64,000 bases of DNA from Myxococcales bacterium (GTDB lineage Bacteria > Myxococcota_A > Polyangia > Polyangiales > Polyangiaceae). The notes beneath the pieces were generated by a model. That model had not been told where the DNA came from. It did not search any database and saw only the letters and a list, made by a program, of their open reading frames with translations. The position numbers and the translations under genes are program-made. Below, piece after piece: positions 45,808-55,636 of this stretch (positions within the stretch are counted from its first letter, which is position 1; each line of letters starts with the position of its first letter). The DNA is taken from NCBI GenBank assembly GCA_025359105.1, contig JANYHK010000119.1:32839-96838 (forward strand). Reading direction: 5' to 3'.

Positions 45808-47847
45808 ATGCGCCCGCTCCTTCCGTCCGTGCTGCTCGTCGCCGCCTGCGCAGGCAGCCCGACGCCGACGCCGACTCCGCCTCCGACCCTGGCTCCGACT
45901 CCGACTCCGACTCGGCCTCCGACTCGGCCTCCGACGGCGATGCCGACCCCGACGCCGACTCCGACCTCCCCTCCCGCGGAGTCGACCCCGCTCACCGAGG
46001 CCCAACGCGCGGCCGACGCCGCCCTCGCCCCGAAGGCCGCGGCCTTCGTGGACGCCTTCTCCAACGGAGCCCCCATCCTCCTCACCGACGGGCGCGTCAC
46101 CTTCGTCTCGACGCGCGACGGCATCCCTGCGCTGTACGTCGGCGACACGAAGAACCCCGCCGCGCCCCCGCGCAAGCTGCCCGCTCCTCCCGACGAGCGC
46201 GTCCGCGGTTACTCCGTCCTCCCCGACGAGCGCACCGTGCTCTTCACGAGCGACGTGAAGTCCGACGAAAATTTCGCCATCTTTCGCGTCGAGCTCGACG
46301 GCACCGGCCTCAAGAACCTCACGCCCGACGCCAAGCTCCGCCGCGACCGGCCCGTGCCTGCCGCCAAGAAGAATGGCGTCTTCGCCTTTTCGACGCACAC
46401 CACGACCGATCGCATCGCGCGCGTGATGGTCGGCAACGTCGACGGAACGCCGCCCCGCGAGATCGCCGAGGACCCGACGGGCGGCAACGTCGTCGGCGTG
46501 TCGCCGGATGGCGCGCGCGTGCTCTTCATGCGCTTCGCGTCGGAGAACGAGCAGGTACTGTTCGGCGTCGACGTCGCGAGCGGACGCCCCAAGCGGGTGT
46601 ACCCGGCCGAAGGAACTGCCAAGCTCGGCGCCGCGGCGTTCGCCGAGGATGGCAGCGGCATTTACGTCGCAGTCGAGCGCGCCGGCGCGCCGCCCGAAGT
46701 GCTCCTCCTCGACGCGGCGACCCTGGCCGAGCGAGCGCGCTACGTCGAGCGAGGCGTGCCGACCGGTTCGATCGACGGCCTCGCGGTCTCACCCACGGGC
46801 GACCGTGTCGCGATCATCGTCGACGCCGGCAACCGCTCCGAGGTGCGCCTCCTCGACGCAAAGACGCTGGCGCTCGGCACCAAGCCCAAGCTCGGCCCCG
46901 GCGCCGTGTGGTCGCCGCGCTTCTCGCCCGACGGCAAGCGCGTCGCGCTCACGCTCGTGCGCCCCGAGGCGCCGGCGGACATCGTCGCGCTCGACGCGAA
47001 GACGGGCGACGTCACCGGCCTACGCGCCGACCCTCGGCCCGGCATGGCCAAGACCCTCAAGATCGACGCGCGCATCGAGGTGCTCAAAGCGTTCGACGGT
47101 CTCGCGCTCCCCGTCAACGTGTACGTCCCGAAGAACGCGCCCGTCAGGAAGCTACCTACGCTCGTCCTCATCCACGGCGGTCCCTCCGGCAGCGCGGAGC
47201 TCCGCTGGTCGTCGACGATCGCGTTCTTCAATTCGATGGGATTCGCCGTCGTCGAGCCGAACATCCGGGGCTCGACGGGCTTCGGCGTCGACTACGAGAA
47301 GGCCGACGATCGCGAGAAGCGCGGCGACGCGCTCAAGGACGTCGAGAGCGTCAACGCGTGGGCGCGCGCCCAGCCGTGGTGTGACGGCGGCAAGCTCGCC
47401 ATCGGCGGCATCAGCTATGGCGGCTACATGACTCTGCTCGCGCTGACGCGGCAGCCTACTCTGTGGGGCGCCGGGATCGACGGCTCCGGCATGAGCGATC
47501 TGCGCACGATGGAAAAGAACGAGACGCAGACGCTCCGCGCTTACGACGACACGGAGTTCGGCGCGCTCGGCAAGGACGACGCGCTCCTCGCCGAGTGGAG
47601 CCCGCTGAAGGACGTGAGCAAGATCGTCGCGCCGGTCTTCGTCTACCAGGGCGAGCACGATCCGGTGACGCCGCGCTCGGAGGCCGACCAGATCGTGCGT
47701 GCGCTGCGAGGGAAGAGCGTCCCCGTCGAGTACATGCTCGTCGAGAACGAGGGCCACGGCCTCACGCGGCGAGAGAACCTCGTCGCCTACCTCGCGCGGA
47801 CCTACCGCTTCCTCGCGACGGCGTGGAAGCTCGAGCCGCCGCGCTGA
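45808..47847 (+). CDS. S9 family (prolyl oligopeptidase/DPP IV-like) peptidase lipoprotein
   Basis: 679 aa; ATG 45808, lipobox VAAC (Cys about 13) and a Thr-Pro linker to about residue 55. Residues 70-420 are a beta-propeller of WD40/TolB type (FSPDGKRVALTLVR, GVSPDGARVLFMRF). The C-terminal alpha/beta-hydrolase has Ser536 in GISYGGYM, Asp in YQGEHDPVTP and His in NEGHGLTRR. HGGPSGSAELRW gives the oxyanion region. The enzyme is probably surface-anchored and cleaves short peptides. A paralogue lies tail to tail, one base away. Confidence 0.9.
   Translation: MRPLLPSVLLVAACAGSPTPTPTPPPTLAPTPTPTRPPTRPPTAMPTPTPTPTSPPAESTPLTEAQRAADAALAPKAAAFVDAFSNGAPILLTDGRVTFVSTRDGIPALYVGDTKNPAAPPRKLPAPPDERVRGYSVLPDERTVLFTSDVKSDENFAIFRVELDGTGLKNLTPDAKLRRDRPVPAAKKNGVFAFSTHTTTDRIARVMVGNVDGTPPREIAEDPTGGNVVGVSPDGARVLFMRFASENEQVLFGVDVASGRPKRVYPAEGTAKLGAAAFAEDGSGIYVAVERAGAPPEVLLLDAATLAERARYVERGVPTGSIDGLAVSPTGDRVAIIVDAGNRSEVRLLDAKTLALGTKPKLGPGAVWSPRFSPDGKRVALTLVRPEAPADIVALDAKTGDVTGLRADPRPGMAKTLKIDARIEVLKAFDGLALPVNVYVPKNAPVRKLPTLVLIHGGPSGSAELRWSSTIAFFNSMGFAVVEPNIRGSTGFGVDYEKADDREKRGDALKDVESVNAWARAQPWCDGGKLAIGGISYGGYMTLLALTRQPTLWGAGIDGSGMSDLRTMEKNETQTLRAYDDTEFGALGKDDALLAEWSPLKDVSKIVAPVFVYQGEHDPVTPRSEADQIVRALRGKSVPVEYMLVENEGHGLTRRENLVAYLARTYRFLATAWKLEPPR
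45858..45969 (+). repeat. hexanucleotide repeat encoding Thr-Pro linker in the S9 peptidase
   Basis: CCGACG, CCGACT and CCTCCG units encode Thr-Pro and Pro-Pro runs immediately after the lipobox. Confidence 0.85.
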
Positions 47848-47848
47848 A

Positions 47849-49900
47849 TCAAGGCCCCTTGAGGGCGTCGTCCAGGAAGCGCGCGGTGCGCGTGAGGAGC
47901 TCGATCTTCGTCTCGTTGCGATCGACGGTGTGCCCCTCGTTCGCCGCGACCATGTACTCGACGGGCACGCCGCGCTCGCGCAGCGCGCGAACGATCGTGT
48001 CGGACTCGGCGAGCGGCACGCGCGGATCGTTCTTGCCGGCGTAGACGAAGAGCGGAGACGTGATCTTGCCGACGTCGCGCATCGGGCTGAACGCGTCGAG
48101 GAGCGCGCCGTCCTTGTCGAGATCGCCGAACTCGTTCACGAAGAACATGCGGATGGCGGCGTCGGTCGTTCGCAGGAACGCCTTCATGTCGGCCGGGCCA
48201 TACAGATCGACGCCCGCGCGCCAGAGGGTCGGCTGACGCGTGAGCGCCATGAGCGTCGTGTAGCCGCCGTAGCTCTGCCCCCACACGACGACGCGATGAG
48301 GGTCGCACCACGCTTGGCCCTTCAGCCACGTGTTGATGCTCGAAACGTCCTGCAGCCAATCGGCGCGCTTCTCGCGGTTGTCCGCCATCTCGAACGCGCG
48401 GCCGAAGCCGGTCGAGCCGCGCACGTTCGGCTCGACGACCGCGTAGCCGAGCGAGAGGAAGAAGCGCGCGTAGGGGCTCCAGCGCACGGTGTAGCTCGTG
48501 GCGGGGCCGCCGTGGAAGATGGCGATCGTCGGGAGCTTCTTGCCGGCGCGATCCTTGGGCAGGTACTGGTTCACCGAGATCGAGAGCCCGTCGAACGCCT
48601 TCACGGTTTCGATAGAGGACTCGATGGGCGGAAGCGTCTCGAGCCCGGGCCGCTTGTCCTCGCGGAGGGGACGCACCTCGCCGGTGGCGAGATCGGCGGC
48701 GTACACGTCCGTGGGCTTCTCCGGCACCGAGATGAGGAGCGAGACGGCCTTGCCGTCCGGCTGGAACGCGCCGACCGTCACGTCGCCGATCGGCACCTTC
48801 ACGTCGCGCACGAGCTTGAGCGTCGTCGCGTCGAGGATGCGCACCTCGCCGTGGCTGCCGATCTTCACCCCGATGGCCAGCCGATCGCCTCTGGGCGAAA
48901 CCTCGATCGACAACGGCGCCGTCGGAGGTGACGTGTTCACGTACCGCGCGAGCTCCTTGCCGGTCTTGACGTCGAGCGCGACGAGAACGGACGACTCCGC
49001 GCCCTCGTCGCTTGCGACGAACGCCCGCGTGCCGTCGACGGAGTACGCCGCGCTGGACATCCCGAACTTCCTTCCCTCGGGCGGATAGACGCGTCGCGCG
49101 GCGCCGGTCGCGAGGTCGACCTCGAGGAGGCGTTGGTCGTCGGAGGACACCGCGTCGACGAACAGCGCGCGTGCGCCGTCGGGGGTCACGCCCGCGAGGC
49201 CGCCGGGCCGGGGATTCGTGTACGCGAGCAGCGGCTCGCCGCCGTTGACACTCTGCACGAAGAGCTTCTGCGAGACGCTCGCAGTGGAGCGCGCGTCGTA
49301 GACCATGCGGTCCGGCCGCTTCCGCGGGAAGATCGGCTCTCCGCGCTGCAGGGGCTCCGTCGCCGGGCTCAGATCGACGAGCCCAGTGCCATCGACGTTC
49401 ACGCGGTAAATGTGGTGGTTTTCGTCCCCCTTGTCGTCTCGGAGGAACACGATGGACTTGCCGTCGGGCGTATAGGCTGCCCAGATCGCGCGGTCAGGCC
49501 CGCTTGTCACCGCGCGCGGCGCGTCCCCGCGCTTGGCGACGTCGCCCTCGTAGATTTCGGGCAGGCCGTCGCGAAGCGAGCCGAAGAGGATGCGCTTTCC
49601 GTCCGGCGAGAAGTTGGCGACCAGGCTCGAGAAGAACCCGTTCCAGTTCGGGTACGCGCCGACGACCGCCTTCGCGACCGGCGCGCGCGCTTCGTCCCGG
49701 CGCTTCTGCTCTGCCGTAAGCACGTCAGGCTCGGCGTTCGCCTTCGCCTTCGCCGTCGCGTTCGTGTTCGTGTTCGTGTCCGCGTTCGCGTTCGCGTTCG
49801 CGGTCGTGGTCGCCGTCGGGGTCGCTGGCGCAGGCGCCTCCCCTCCGCAGGCCGCGATGAACGAAAGCAGCGCGGCCTGGCGGAGGTGACGCGTGCTCAT
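47849..49900 (-). CDS. second S9 family peptidase lipoprotein, paralogue of the neighbour
   Basis: 683 aa; lipobox IAAC (Cys about 18), then an Ala/Asn/Thr-rich linker to about residue 60. Propeller strands (NFSPDGKRILFGSLRDG, YTPDGKSIVFLRDDKGDENH) precede an alpha/beta-hydrolase with Ser in GQSYGGYTTL, Asp in AGKNDPRVPLAE and His in NEGHTVDRNE. HGGPATSYTVRWSPYARFF parallels the neighbour's oxyanion region. It starts 1 nt after the cyclophilin stop and probably shares its transcript. Stop codons of the two paralogues are one base apart. Confidence 0.9.
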   Translation of the reverse strand: MSTRHLRQAALLSFIAACGGEAPAPATPTATTTANANANADTNTNTNATAKAKANAEPDVLTAEQKRRDEARAPVAKAVVGAYPNWNGFFSSLVANFSPDGKRILFGSLRDGLPEIYEGDVAKRGDAPRAVTSGPDRAIWAAYTPDGKSIVFLRDDKGDENHHIYRVNVDGTGLVDLSPATEPLQRGEPIFPRKRPDRMVYDARSTASVSQKLFVQSVNGGEPLLAYTNPRPGGLAGVTPDGARALFVDAVSSDDQRLLEVDLATGAARRVYPPEGRKFGMSSAAYSVDGTRAFVASDEGAESSVLVALDVKTGKELARYVNTSPPTAPLSIEVSPRGDRLAIGVKIGSHGEVRILDATTLKLVRDVKVPIGDVTVGAFQPDGKAVSLLISVPEKPTDVYAADLATGEVRPLREDKRPGLETLPPIESSIETVKAFDGLSISVNQYLPKDRAGKKLPTIAIFHGGPATSYTVRWSPYARFFLSLGYAVVEPNVRGSTGFGRAFEMADNREKRADWLQDVSSINTWLKGQAWCDPHRVVVWGQSYGGYTTLMALTRQPTLWRAGVDLYGPADMKAFLRTTDAAIRMFFVNEFGDLDKDGALLDAFSPMRDVGKITSPLFVYAGKNDPRVPLAESDTIVRALRERGVPVEYMVAANEGHTVDRNETKIELLTRTARFLDDALKGP
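49735..49830 (-). repeat. Ala-Asn/Thr-Asn linker repeat in the second S9 peptidase
   Basis: Hexamers such as GCGAAC, ACGAAC and GCGAAG, read on the minus strand, encode Ala-Asn, Thr-Asn and Ala-Lys dipeptides. The neighbour uses Thr-Pro at the same place. Confidence 0.85.
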
Positions 49901-49901
49901 C

Positions 49902-50420
49902 TCAGGCGCCCTCGACCGTGATCTTGTTCATGCGCACGGGCGTCCGCGGCCGATCGTCGCCGTCGGTCGGCGTGCTCTCGATCTTCTTCACGATGTCCAT
50001 CCCCTCGATGACGCGCGCGAACACCGGGTGCTTCGACGCGCCCGGCGTGAAGAAGTCCAGGTAGCTGTTGTGCACCGTGTTGATGAAAAACTGGCACGAG
50101 CCGCTGTTCGGCGAGCCGCTGTTCGCCATCGCGAGCGTGCCCGGCTCGTTCGAGATCTTCGCGTCGGGCGGGTGCTCGTCCTTGACCGTCCCGTCGGGGC
50201 CATCGCCGGTGCCCGCGCGCGGGCTCAGCGGGTCTTTGCTGTGGGGGCACCCGAACTGGCACATGAATCCGTTGATGACGCGGTGGAAGTGCAGGCCATC
50301 GTAGAAGCCCGCCTTGGCGAGCTTGATGAAGTTCGTCGCGGTGATGGGCATCTTGTCGAGGAAGACCTCGACCTTGACCTTGCCCAGGGACGTGTCGAGG
50401 GTAGCGGTGGGGTTCGGCAT
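49902..50420 (-). CDS. cyclophilin-type peptidyl-prolyl cis-trans isomerase
   Basis: 172 aa from ATG 50420, no signal peptide, so cytoplasmic. The cyclophilin core is clear: [45 protein letters not shown] (with the substrate-binding QFFI) and [19 protein letters not shown] 30-residue insert rich in Pro/Asp follows the first motif, as in many bacterial members. It catalyses proline isomerisation in protein folding. Its stop is one base before the S9 peptidase start. The 267 bp to the next gene (divergent, 50688) show no gene. Confidence 0.9.
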   Translation of the reverse strand: MPNPTATLDTSLGKVKVEVFLDKMPITATNFIKLAKAGFYDGLHFHRVINGFMCQFGCPHSKDPLSPRAGTGDGPDGTVKDEHPPDAKISNEPGTLAMANSGSPNSGSCQFFINTVHNSYLDFFTPGASKHPVFARVIEGMDIVKKIESTPTDGDDRPRTPVRMNKITVEGA

Positions 50421-50687
50421 GGGGACGCAGGCTATAGCAACCCGCCTTCGTTCGGAACGGTTGGCATGGCTCGACGAGCCGCGTCGGCTCCGGGAATAGC
50501 CGAGGTGGTCGATGGTTTGCGGCCGTGCGCGGCGCGTGCGCTCCCGCACGCGCGTGGCCACTCTCGCGCGCTCGTCCCCTCGGGATCGTTGACTTCACCG
50601 GTCCCGACACTAGGATGCGCCCCGCGGGGACTCTCGTTCCAGTTGCGTCCCTAAAATTCGTCGAAATATCAGTTACTTGGAGGTCGG

Positions 50688-51797
50688 ATGTCCACCGACG
50701 TGATGATCTACGCGAACGATCTCTCGAAGAATTTCGGGTCGTTCCGCGCCGTCGACAAGATCAATTTCGAGGTTCGTAGGGGTGAGGTCGTCGGATTTCT
50801 GGGGCCCAACGGCGCCGGCAAGTCGACGACCATGCGCATCCTCACGTGCTTCATTTCTCCGACGGGGGGTACGGCGAAGATCAACGGGTTCGATGTCTTC
50901 GACGACCCGCTCGCCGTGCGCGAGAGCCTCGGCTACTTGCCGCAGCGCGCGCCGCTCTACCTGGAGATGAGCGTCCTCGAGTACCTCAAGTTCGCCGCAG
51001 ATCTGCGGGGGCTGGACGACTCGACGTTCAAGAAGCGCGCGCGCAGCGTCGTCGAGGTGTGCGGCCTCGCGCAGGTGCTCGGGAAGGAAATCCGGCACCT
51101 GTCGCACGGCTACCGCCAGCGCGTGGGCCTCGGCCAGGCGCTCATCCACGATCCGCCGATCCTCATCCTCGACGAGCCGACGAGCGATCTCGACCCGAAC
51201 GAGAAGGCGGAGTTTCTCGACTACATTAAGCAGATCGGTCAGGAGCGCACCGTCCTCCTTTCGACGCACAACCTCTCCGAGGTCGAGATCGCCTGCGCGC
51301 GCGCCATCATCGTGTCGAAGGGGCGCGTCGTCGCCGACGGCCCGCTCGACGAGATCCGCGCCAAGAGCGGCCGCGTCCGCTACGTCGTGAGCATCCAGGA
51401 GTCGGCGGGCACCCACCCGTACCGCGGGAAGGGCCTTCCGCCGAAGAAGGCCGAGGTCGAGACGCTCCTGAACGCCCTCGACGGCGTCCGGAAGGTCACC
51501 GAGCTGCCCACCGACGAGCGCGCGCACACCTACGAGCTGGCGACCGACGAGGGCGTGGATCTCCGCCCCGAGCTCTTCCAGATGATCGTCCAGAAGGGCT
51601 GGGTCCTCCTCGAGCTGCACCGCGACGCGCAGACGCTCGAAGACGTCTTCCGCCACCTCACCATCGGCGACGCGCGGCGTAACCGCACGCTCGACGCGGG
51701 CGCCGAGGACGAAGACGAAGAGTCGGACGAGGCCGAGGAAGAGACCGAAGCCGACGAGACGGACGACGACGACAGCGACGCGAAGGACAAGGATTGA
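50688..51797 (+). CDS. GldA-like ABC transporter ATP-binding protein with acidic tail
   Basis: 369 aa; ATG 50688 with GGAGG about 5 nt upstream. ABC motifs are Walker A LGPNGAGKSTT, signature LSHGYRQRVGLGQAL and Walker B ILILDEPTSDLDP, with the switch His in LLSTHNLSEVE. Residues 300-320 resemble the DUF4162-type C-terminal region of drug/gliding exporters. The last 35 residues are almost all Asp/Glu with Ser. The next two genes encode its membrane parts, in the GldA-F-G order known from Bacteroidetes gliding and many other phyla. A gliding role is not shown here. Confidence 0.85.
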   Translation: MSTDVMIYANDLSKNFGSFRAVDKINFEVRRGEVVGFLGPNGAGKSTTMRILTCFISPTGGTAKINGFDVFDDPLAVRESLGYLPQRAPLYLEMSVLEYLKFAADLRGLDDSTFKKRARSVVEVCGLAQVLGKEIRHLSHGYRQRVGLGQALIHDPPILILDEPTSDLDPNEKAEFLDYIKQIGQERTVLLSTHNLSEVEIACARAIIVSKGRVVADGPLDEIRAKSGRVRYVVSIQESAGTHPYRGKGLPPKKAEVETLLNALDGVRKVTELPTDERAHTYELATDEGVDLRPELFQMIVQKGWVLLELHRDAQTLEDVFRHLTIGDARRNRTLDAGAEDEDEESDEAEEETEADETDDDDSDAKDKD

Positions 51798-51800
51798 GCC

Positions 51801-52709
51801 ATGGCAACGACGGAAGAGCTCACGGACGACGTGCACGAGGCGCCGGATGACGACGCGGAGGAGCGCGAGCCCACCGACGAAGAGGGCGAGAGCAAGTCGG
51901 GCGGCAAGGCGAAGAAGGATCTCCCCGCCACCGCGCAGCCCAAGGTGTTCGAGCGTCGCTCGGGCGCCGCGCTGCGCAACGTCCTGACGATCACGAAGCG
52001 CGAGTTCAAGGCGTACTTCGACTCGATCGTCGCGTACGTCGTCGTGTGCCTCACGCTCCTCATCGTGGGCGTGTGGTTCTTCTTCTTCGGGTTCTGGCAG
52101 GTCGAGCGGGCGAGCGTGTCCCGCCTGTTCGACGGCGTCGGCAGCCTCCCGATCCTCCTCAGCTTCCTCGTGCTCCCGCTCCTCACGATGCGCGCGCTCG
52201 CCGAAGAGAAGCGCAGCGGCACGATCGAGCTGCTCATCACGATGCCCGTCAAGGACAGCGAGGTCATTCTCGGCAAGTTCTTCGCCGCCCTCGGACTGAC
52301 GGCGGTGCTCCTCCTCTGCACCCTCGTCTACCCGATCGCCATGTTCGCGTGGCCCTGGCACATGGGCGCCCTCGACTGGGGTCCGGTTACCACCAGCTAC
52401 GTCGGGCTCCTCCTGATGGGCAGCGCCGGCATCGCGGTCGGCATGATGTTCTCGAGCTTCACCGAAAACCAGATCGTGGCGTTCTTCGTCACGGCGGCCG
52501 TCCTGGCCCTGCTCTGGTTCATCGGCTCGATCGTCGAGTTCGTCCACGGCCCCATCGGCGACGCGATCTCCTTCGTGTCCTTCCAGACGCGGTTTCTGCC
52601 GTTCTCGCGTGGTCTCGTCGACACACGCGCGGTCATCTACTTCCTCTCGATCACCATCATCTGTCTGCTTGCCGCCTTCCGCTCCCTCGAGAGCCGGAAG
52701 TGGAGCTGA
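51801..52709 (+). CDS. GldF-like ABC-2 permease
   Basis: 302 aa. A 55-residue acidic cytoplasmic extension precedes an ABC2_membrane_3 domain with six spans (IVAYVVVCLTLLIVGVWFFFF, GLTAVLLLCTLVYPIAMFAW, IVAFFVTAAVLALLWFIGSI). RALAEEKRSGTIELLITMPVKDSEVILGKF is the conserved loop of Gld-type permeases. It starts 3 nt after the ATPase stop. The acidic extensions on both ATPase and permease are unusual. Confidence 0.85.
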   Translation: MATTEELTDDVHEAPDDDAEEREPTDEEGESKSGGKAKKDLPATAQPKVFERRSGAALRNVLTITKREFKAYFDSIVAYVVVCLTLLIVGVWFFFFGFWQVERASVSRLFDGVGSLPILLSFLVLPLLTMRALAEEKRSGTIELLITMPVKDSEVILGKFFAALGLTAVLLLCTLVYPIAMFAWPWHMGALDWGPVTTSYVGLLLMGSAGIAVGMMFSSFTENQIVAFFVTAAVLALLWFIGSIVEFVHGPIGDAISFVSFQTRFLPFSRGLVDTRAVIYFLSITIICLLAAFRSLESRKWS

Positions 52710-52718
52710 GGTAGAGTC

Positions 52719-54542
52719 ATGGAACGACGTGCAAAAGCCGCGACCGAAAGCGGCGCTCTCCTCCTCGTCATGGCGGCGATCCTCGTCGCCGTGAACGCCC
52801 TCTCCGCCCTCGGCGGGTACAAGCGCATCGACGTCACGAAGAACGAGCGGTTCACCCTCTCCAAGGGCAGCGGCTCACTTCTCAAGTCGATGAAGCAGAA
52901 CATGCAGGTCGACGCGTACGTCACGAAGGGCTTGCCCAAGCTCGACGCGTTCGTGCGAGATCTGCGCGATCTCCTCCAGGACTACAAGGACAACAGCGGC
53001 GGGCACTTCGACTACGCCATCATCGAGGCGAAGGACGAAGAGGCGAAGAAGACGGCCAAGGACGCCGGCCTGGTCGAGCAGCCCTTCGGCGAAGCGAACG
53101 AGACCGAGAACTCCGCCGCCGTCACGCAGGGCTTCATGGGCCTCGTGATGAAGTACGGCTCGGAGAAGGACGCGATCAAGTTTCTCCCGCCCGACCGCAC
53201 CGACGGCCTCGAGTTCTGGATCACGAACAAGATCCGCGAGGTCCGCGACCGCGGCGACAGCCTCAAGCACAAGATCGGCGTGCTGACCGGCCACGAGGAG
53301 ATGAAGCTGACGGAGCCGAACCTGATCCCGTCGGGTCAAGGCAAGCCCAACATCCAGCAGATCATCACGCAGAACTTTCCCTTCTATCAGCTCCAGGACG
53401 TGGACCTCAAAGGTGGGGACGCGGACGTGGACGAGTCCATCGACGGGCTCATCGTCACGCAGCCGTCGAAGGACTTCACCGAGAAGGAGCTGCGTCGCAT
53501 CGACCAGTTCGTGATGAAGGGCAAAGCGCTCGTCGTCGTCGCGGGCGCCGCCAACGTCAAGGCGAGCGACGCGACCATGAACGCGGTCCTCAGCACGCAC
53601 GGCCTCGAGAAGCTCCTCGACGGCTACGGCCTCGAGCTTCACAAGGACGTGATCCTCGACTTCGGTCGCTCGTTCCGCGTGCAGATGATGACGCAGGGCG
53701 GCGTCGCCAGCGCGCGCTTCCCGCAGATGGCCGACGTGCAGGACGATCTCCGCTTCACCGGCGAGGAGCAGCTCCTCGACACCGGCTTCCCGGCGTTCTT
53801 CCGCATTCCGCAGCTGTCGTTTCCCTTCCCCTCGAGCGTGACGCTCAAGAAGGAGAAGCAGGCAGAGGCCACGCTGAAGATCCTGGCCCGCACCACGCCG
53901 CGCTCGATCGCGGAGACGACCGACGCGGTCGATCTCAAGCCGTTCAAGTCGTGGAAGCCCAAGGGGCAGTGGCAGCAATACGGTATCGCCGCCTCGGCCG
54001 ACGGCACGCTGGCGACGGCGTTCCCGGCGGGCGACAAGATGGGCATCGAGACGCCGGCCAAGAGCAGCAAGCCTGCGCGCGTGCTGGTCATCGCGTCGTC
54101 GCAGTTCCTGGCGAATCCCTTCGCCCGCGCCGGTAACGGCCCGGACATGGGACAGATGCAGATGATGATGCCGGGCGGCGGCGGTGACGAGCAGCTCCAG
54201 CAGCTCGCGGGCCCGTACGCCCAGCAGGCGCTCACCAGCACCATCCTGGCGTTCAAAAACACGCTCGACTACCTGACGGGCGACACCGATCTCCTCGCCG
54301 TCAGCGCGAAGATCCTGAGCGAGCCCAGCCTCGTCTACGGCGACGTGAGCAAGCCCACGTTCTCCGAGGACAGCGACGACGCGCTCAAGAAGCGCGACGA
54401 CGAGATGCGCGCGGCGAAGAAGAACCAGCAGCACTGGGTCGAGGCGATCCTCATCCTCGGCGTGCCGCTCCTCTTCGCGCTCTACGGCGTCCTTCGCTGG
54501 CGCATGCGCCTCAGCGCGCGCGCCAACGTGTCGCTCGCCTAG
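52719..54542 (+). CDS. GldG-like ABC auxiliary membrane protein
   Basis: 607 aa with an N-terminal helix (SGALLLVMAAILVAVNALSAL), a large periplasmic region (NERFTLSKGSGSLLKSMKQNMQVDAYVTKGLPK; IDGLIVTQPSKDFTEKELRRIDQFVMKGKALVVVAGA) and a C-terminal helix (AILILGVPLLFALYGVLRW). This is the layout of PF09822/GldG (ABC_transp_aux). It begins 9 nt after the permease. It likely couples the transporter to an envelope partner; the substrate is unknown. Confidence 0.85.
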   Translation: MERRAKAATESGALLLVMAAILVAVNALSALGGYKRIDVTKNERFTLSKGSGSLLKSMKQNMQVDAYVTKGLPKLDAFVRDLRDLLQDYKDNSGGHFDYAIIEAKDEEAKKTAKDAGLVEQPFGEANETENSAAVTQGFMGLVMKYGSEKDAIKFLPPDRTDGLEFWITNKIREVRDRGDSLKHKIGVLTGHEEMKLTEPNLIPSGQGKPNIQQIITQNFPFYQLQDVDLKGGDADVDESIDGLIVTQPSKDFTEKELRRIDQFVMKGKALVVVAGAANVKASDATMNAVLSTHGLEKLLDGYGLELHKDVILDFGRSFRVQMMTQGGVASARFPQMADVQDDLRFTGEEQLLDTGFPAFFRIPQLSFPFPSSVTLKKEKQAEATLKILARTTPRSIAETTDAVDLKPFKSWKPKGQWQQYGIAASADGTLATAFPAGDKMGIETPAKSSKPARVLVIASSQFLANPFARAGNGPDMGQMQMMMPGGGGDEQLQQLAGPYAQQALTSTILAFKNTLDYLTGDTDLLAVSAKILSEPSLVYGDVSKPTFSEDSDDALKKRDDEMRAAKKNQQHWVEAILILGVPLLFALYGVLRWRMRLSARANVSLA

Positions 54543-54601
54543 AGCGAACGTCGAACTCCAGGTTTCTCATTTCAGCTCAGCTCAAGGACGGAGTCATCCA
54601 G

Positions 54602-55636
54602 ATGTCTCGTGACAAGAAGCTCGTGCTCGGGGTCGTCGTGTTGGCGGCCCTCTCGGGTCTCGTCTACCGACAGATGAACCTCGACGCGAAGAAGGGCACC
54701 CAGACGGCCGCCCAGGCCGATCTGCCGGACATCAAGACGCCCGACGACGTGGACAAGATCTCGCTCACCAACGGTGACAAGGGCGAGGTCGTCCTCGAGA
54801 AGCAGGGCGACAAGTGGATGCTGACGAAGCCCGTCAAGGCGCTGGCCAACCAGGCCAGCGTGAAATCCCTCATCGACAACATGAAGGAGATCAAGGCCAA
54901 GGAAGTCATCACCTCCAGCGTCGATGACGCGCTGAAGAAGGAATACAACCTGACGCCGGCGCTCGCGCTCCACGTCGCCGCGTTCAAGGGCGCGGACAAG
55001 AAGAGCGACAACTGGTTCGGCAAGACCGGCAGCCGCGGCGAGATGATGATGGTCGAGGGCAAGCCCGCCGTATACGGCGCGACCGGCTACTCGAGCTACC
55101 TCTACAACCGCAGCCCGAGCGAGTGGCGCGAGAAGGAGATGCTCAAGTTCGACGACGCGAACGTCACGAGTGTCGCGCTCGAGAACAAGACCGGCAAATT
55201 CTCGTTCACCAAAGGCGAGCACTGGGCCGGCACCTTGAACGCCAAGCCGATCGAGCGCTTCGACGAGGAGAAGGTCAAGGACTTGCTCCGCGTCTTCAAG
55301 ATGCTCAACGCCGACGACTTCGCCGACGACAAGAAGACCGTGGCGGACATCGGCGTCGACAAGGCCGAGGCGACCCTCGAGATCAACCTCAAGGACGGCG
55401 CCGGTCACTACGTGCTCAAGGTCGGCCGCACGTCGCAAGGCAACGCGCGCTTCGCGATGAAGGACGGCGATCCGGTCATGTACATCATCGGCATGACGCC
55501 CAGCGACTGGGCGATGTCGGACGACAAGAAGTTCCAGAAGCCGTCCGGCGACGCCGGCGCGCCCAAGGATCCGTCGGCCGGCATGAAGGGCATGCAGATG
55601 CCGCCGGGCATGCAGATGCCGCCGGGTCATCCCTGA
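54602..55636 (+). CDS. DUF4340 domain membrane-anchored protein
   Basis: 344 aa. ATG 54602 has GGAG upstream. An N-terminal anchor (LVLGVVVLAALSGLVYRQMN) precedes repeated beta-rich units (KISLTNGDKGEVVLEKQGDKWMLTKPVKALAN; VTSVALENKTGKFSFTKGEHW). The first pattern is typical of DUF4340, which accompanies GldG-like genes in many genomes. It ends with a Met/Pro/Gly repeat (MQMPPGMQMPPGHP). The stop shares a base with the next start (TGATG). Confidence 0.85.
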   Translation: MSRDKKLVLGVVVLAALSGLVYRQMNLDAKKGTQTAAQADLPDIKTPDDVDKISLTNGDKGEVVLEKQGDKWMLTKPVKALANQASVKSLIDNMKEIKAKEVITSSVDDALKKEYNLTPALALHVAAFKGADKKSDNWFGKTGSRGEMMMVEGKPAVYGATGYSSYLYNRSPSEWREKEMLKFDDANVTSVALENKTGKFSFTKGEHWAGTLNAKPIERFDEEKVKDLLRVFKMLNADDFADDKKTVADIGVDKAEATLEINLKDGAGHYVLKVGRTSQGNARFAMKDGDPVMYIIGMTPSDWAMSDDKKFQKPSGDAGAPKDPSAGMKGMQMPPGMQMPPGHP

